Under the pieces are notes generated by a model. It did no database searches and was not told where the DNA came from. It was given only the letters and a program-made list of their open reading frames with translations. From the NCBI GenBank assembly GCA_016930185.1, contig JAFGHK010000019.1, positions 1 through 46,353 of the forward strand: DNA of 46,353 bases. The letters run 5' to 3'. How positions within the stretch are numbered: the stretch's first letter is position 1; the number at the start of each line of letters is the position of its first letter. The position numbers and the translations under genes are program-made. Positions 46,267 to 46,353 of this stretch are shown here, piece after piece. This DNA comes from Dehalococcoidales bacterium. GTDB lineage: Bacteria; Chloroflexota; Dehalococcoidia; Dehalococcoidales; RBG-16-60-22.

Positions 46267-46353
46267 GGAGGGGTGTCCGAGTGGCCTATGGTGACGGTCT
46301 TGAAAACCGTTGTCGGTGCAAGCCGACCGTGGGTTCGAATCCCACCCCCTCCG
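46267..46353 (+). tRNA. tRNA-Ser (anticodon TGA), complete to the discriminator base
   Basis: The acceptor GGAGGGG (46267-46273) pairs with CCCCTCC (46346-46352), with discriminator G at the last base of the window. The anticodon stem ACGGT/ACCGT encloses loop CTTGAAA, giving TGA. A long variable arm (GTCGGTGCAAGCCGAC) marks class II. Any encoded CCA would lie beyond the window. Confidence 0.95.

Overview
The window looks like ordinary chromosome from an anaerobic bacterium, most likely a Dehalococcoidia-type member of the Chloroflexota. This is inference from gene content: paired FtsZ/tubulin-like GTPases, archaeal-flavoured small proteins (a DUF120/RibK-type riboflavin kinase, a Dph6-like ATPase, TIGR04076 and DUF3795 proteins), KamA-type radical SAM enzymes, a lone 2-hydroxyacyl-CoA dehydratase-type subunit and secreted beta-rich surface proteins. 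No 16S gene or other taxonomic marker was available. Base composition is even apart from short AT-rich intergenic tracts. I see no insertion sequence, integrase, phage gene or CRISPR array. Four tRNA genes (Leu-CAA, Gln-TTG, Glu-CTC, Ser-TGA) are spread through it, each behind a readable sigma-70-type promoter.

Layout. 1-3.5 kb: start of uvrA (truncated by the window edge), tRNA-Leu, an AEC transporter, small proteins, tRNA-Gln. 3.5-10.6 kb: five minus-strand genes for exported proteins. Three are paralogues of one surface-protein family and two are membrane-anchored by a C-terminal helix. 10.9-14.7 kb: tRNA-Glu, the stump of a sulfatase gene running into a DUF3795 gene, a lysine 2,3-aminomutase and two tandem SDR oxidoreductases. 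14.8-15.1 kb: an orphan RNA of about 258 nt with promoter, terminator and a well-placed 19-codon reading frame. 15.1-21.9 kb: an Rpe-like protein, a CcdA/TlpA redox pair, a GYD-domain protein, a PD-(D/E)XK nuclease apparently starting on ATC or ATA, a phosphatase, a Dph6-like ATPase, a TIGR04076 protein and the riboflavin kinase. 22.0-31.1 kb: ligA-pth, a lipoprotein, a LOG-like protein, enolase, an MBL-fold hydrolase, the dehydratase-type subunit, GAPDH and a putative zinc protease.

31.1-36.7 kb is the most striking part. Two close paralogues of the FtsZ/tubulin GTPase superfamily (391 and 390 aa) flank two divergently oriented coiled-coil proteins. One coiled coil is built of eleven 11-residue repeats and the other of fifteen consecutive 25-residue repeats followed by more irregular coil. 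Each of the four genes has its own strong promoter. Both GTPases keep the nucleotide-binding signature and the two T7-loop aspartates, and both end in a short peptide resembling the FtsZ C-terminal docking peptide. I read this as a candidate cytoskeletal module, two filament-forming GTPases plus two rod proteins, distinct from canonical division FtsZ. This is inference.

36.8-46.35 kb: a replication/repair cluster (dnaX, ybaB, recR, an ICMT-like methyltransferase, recO), the lysS-serS pair, a two-helix membrane protein, a second TIGR04076 protein, a second KamA-family protein and tRNA-Ser. The dnaX promoter sits so close to its ATG that the mRNA should be leaderless.
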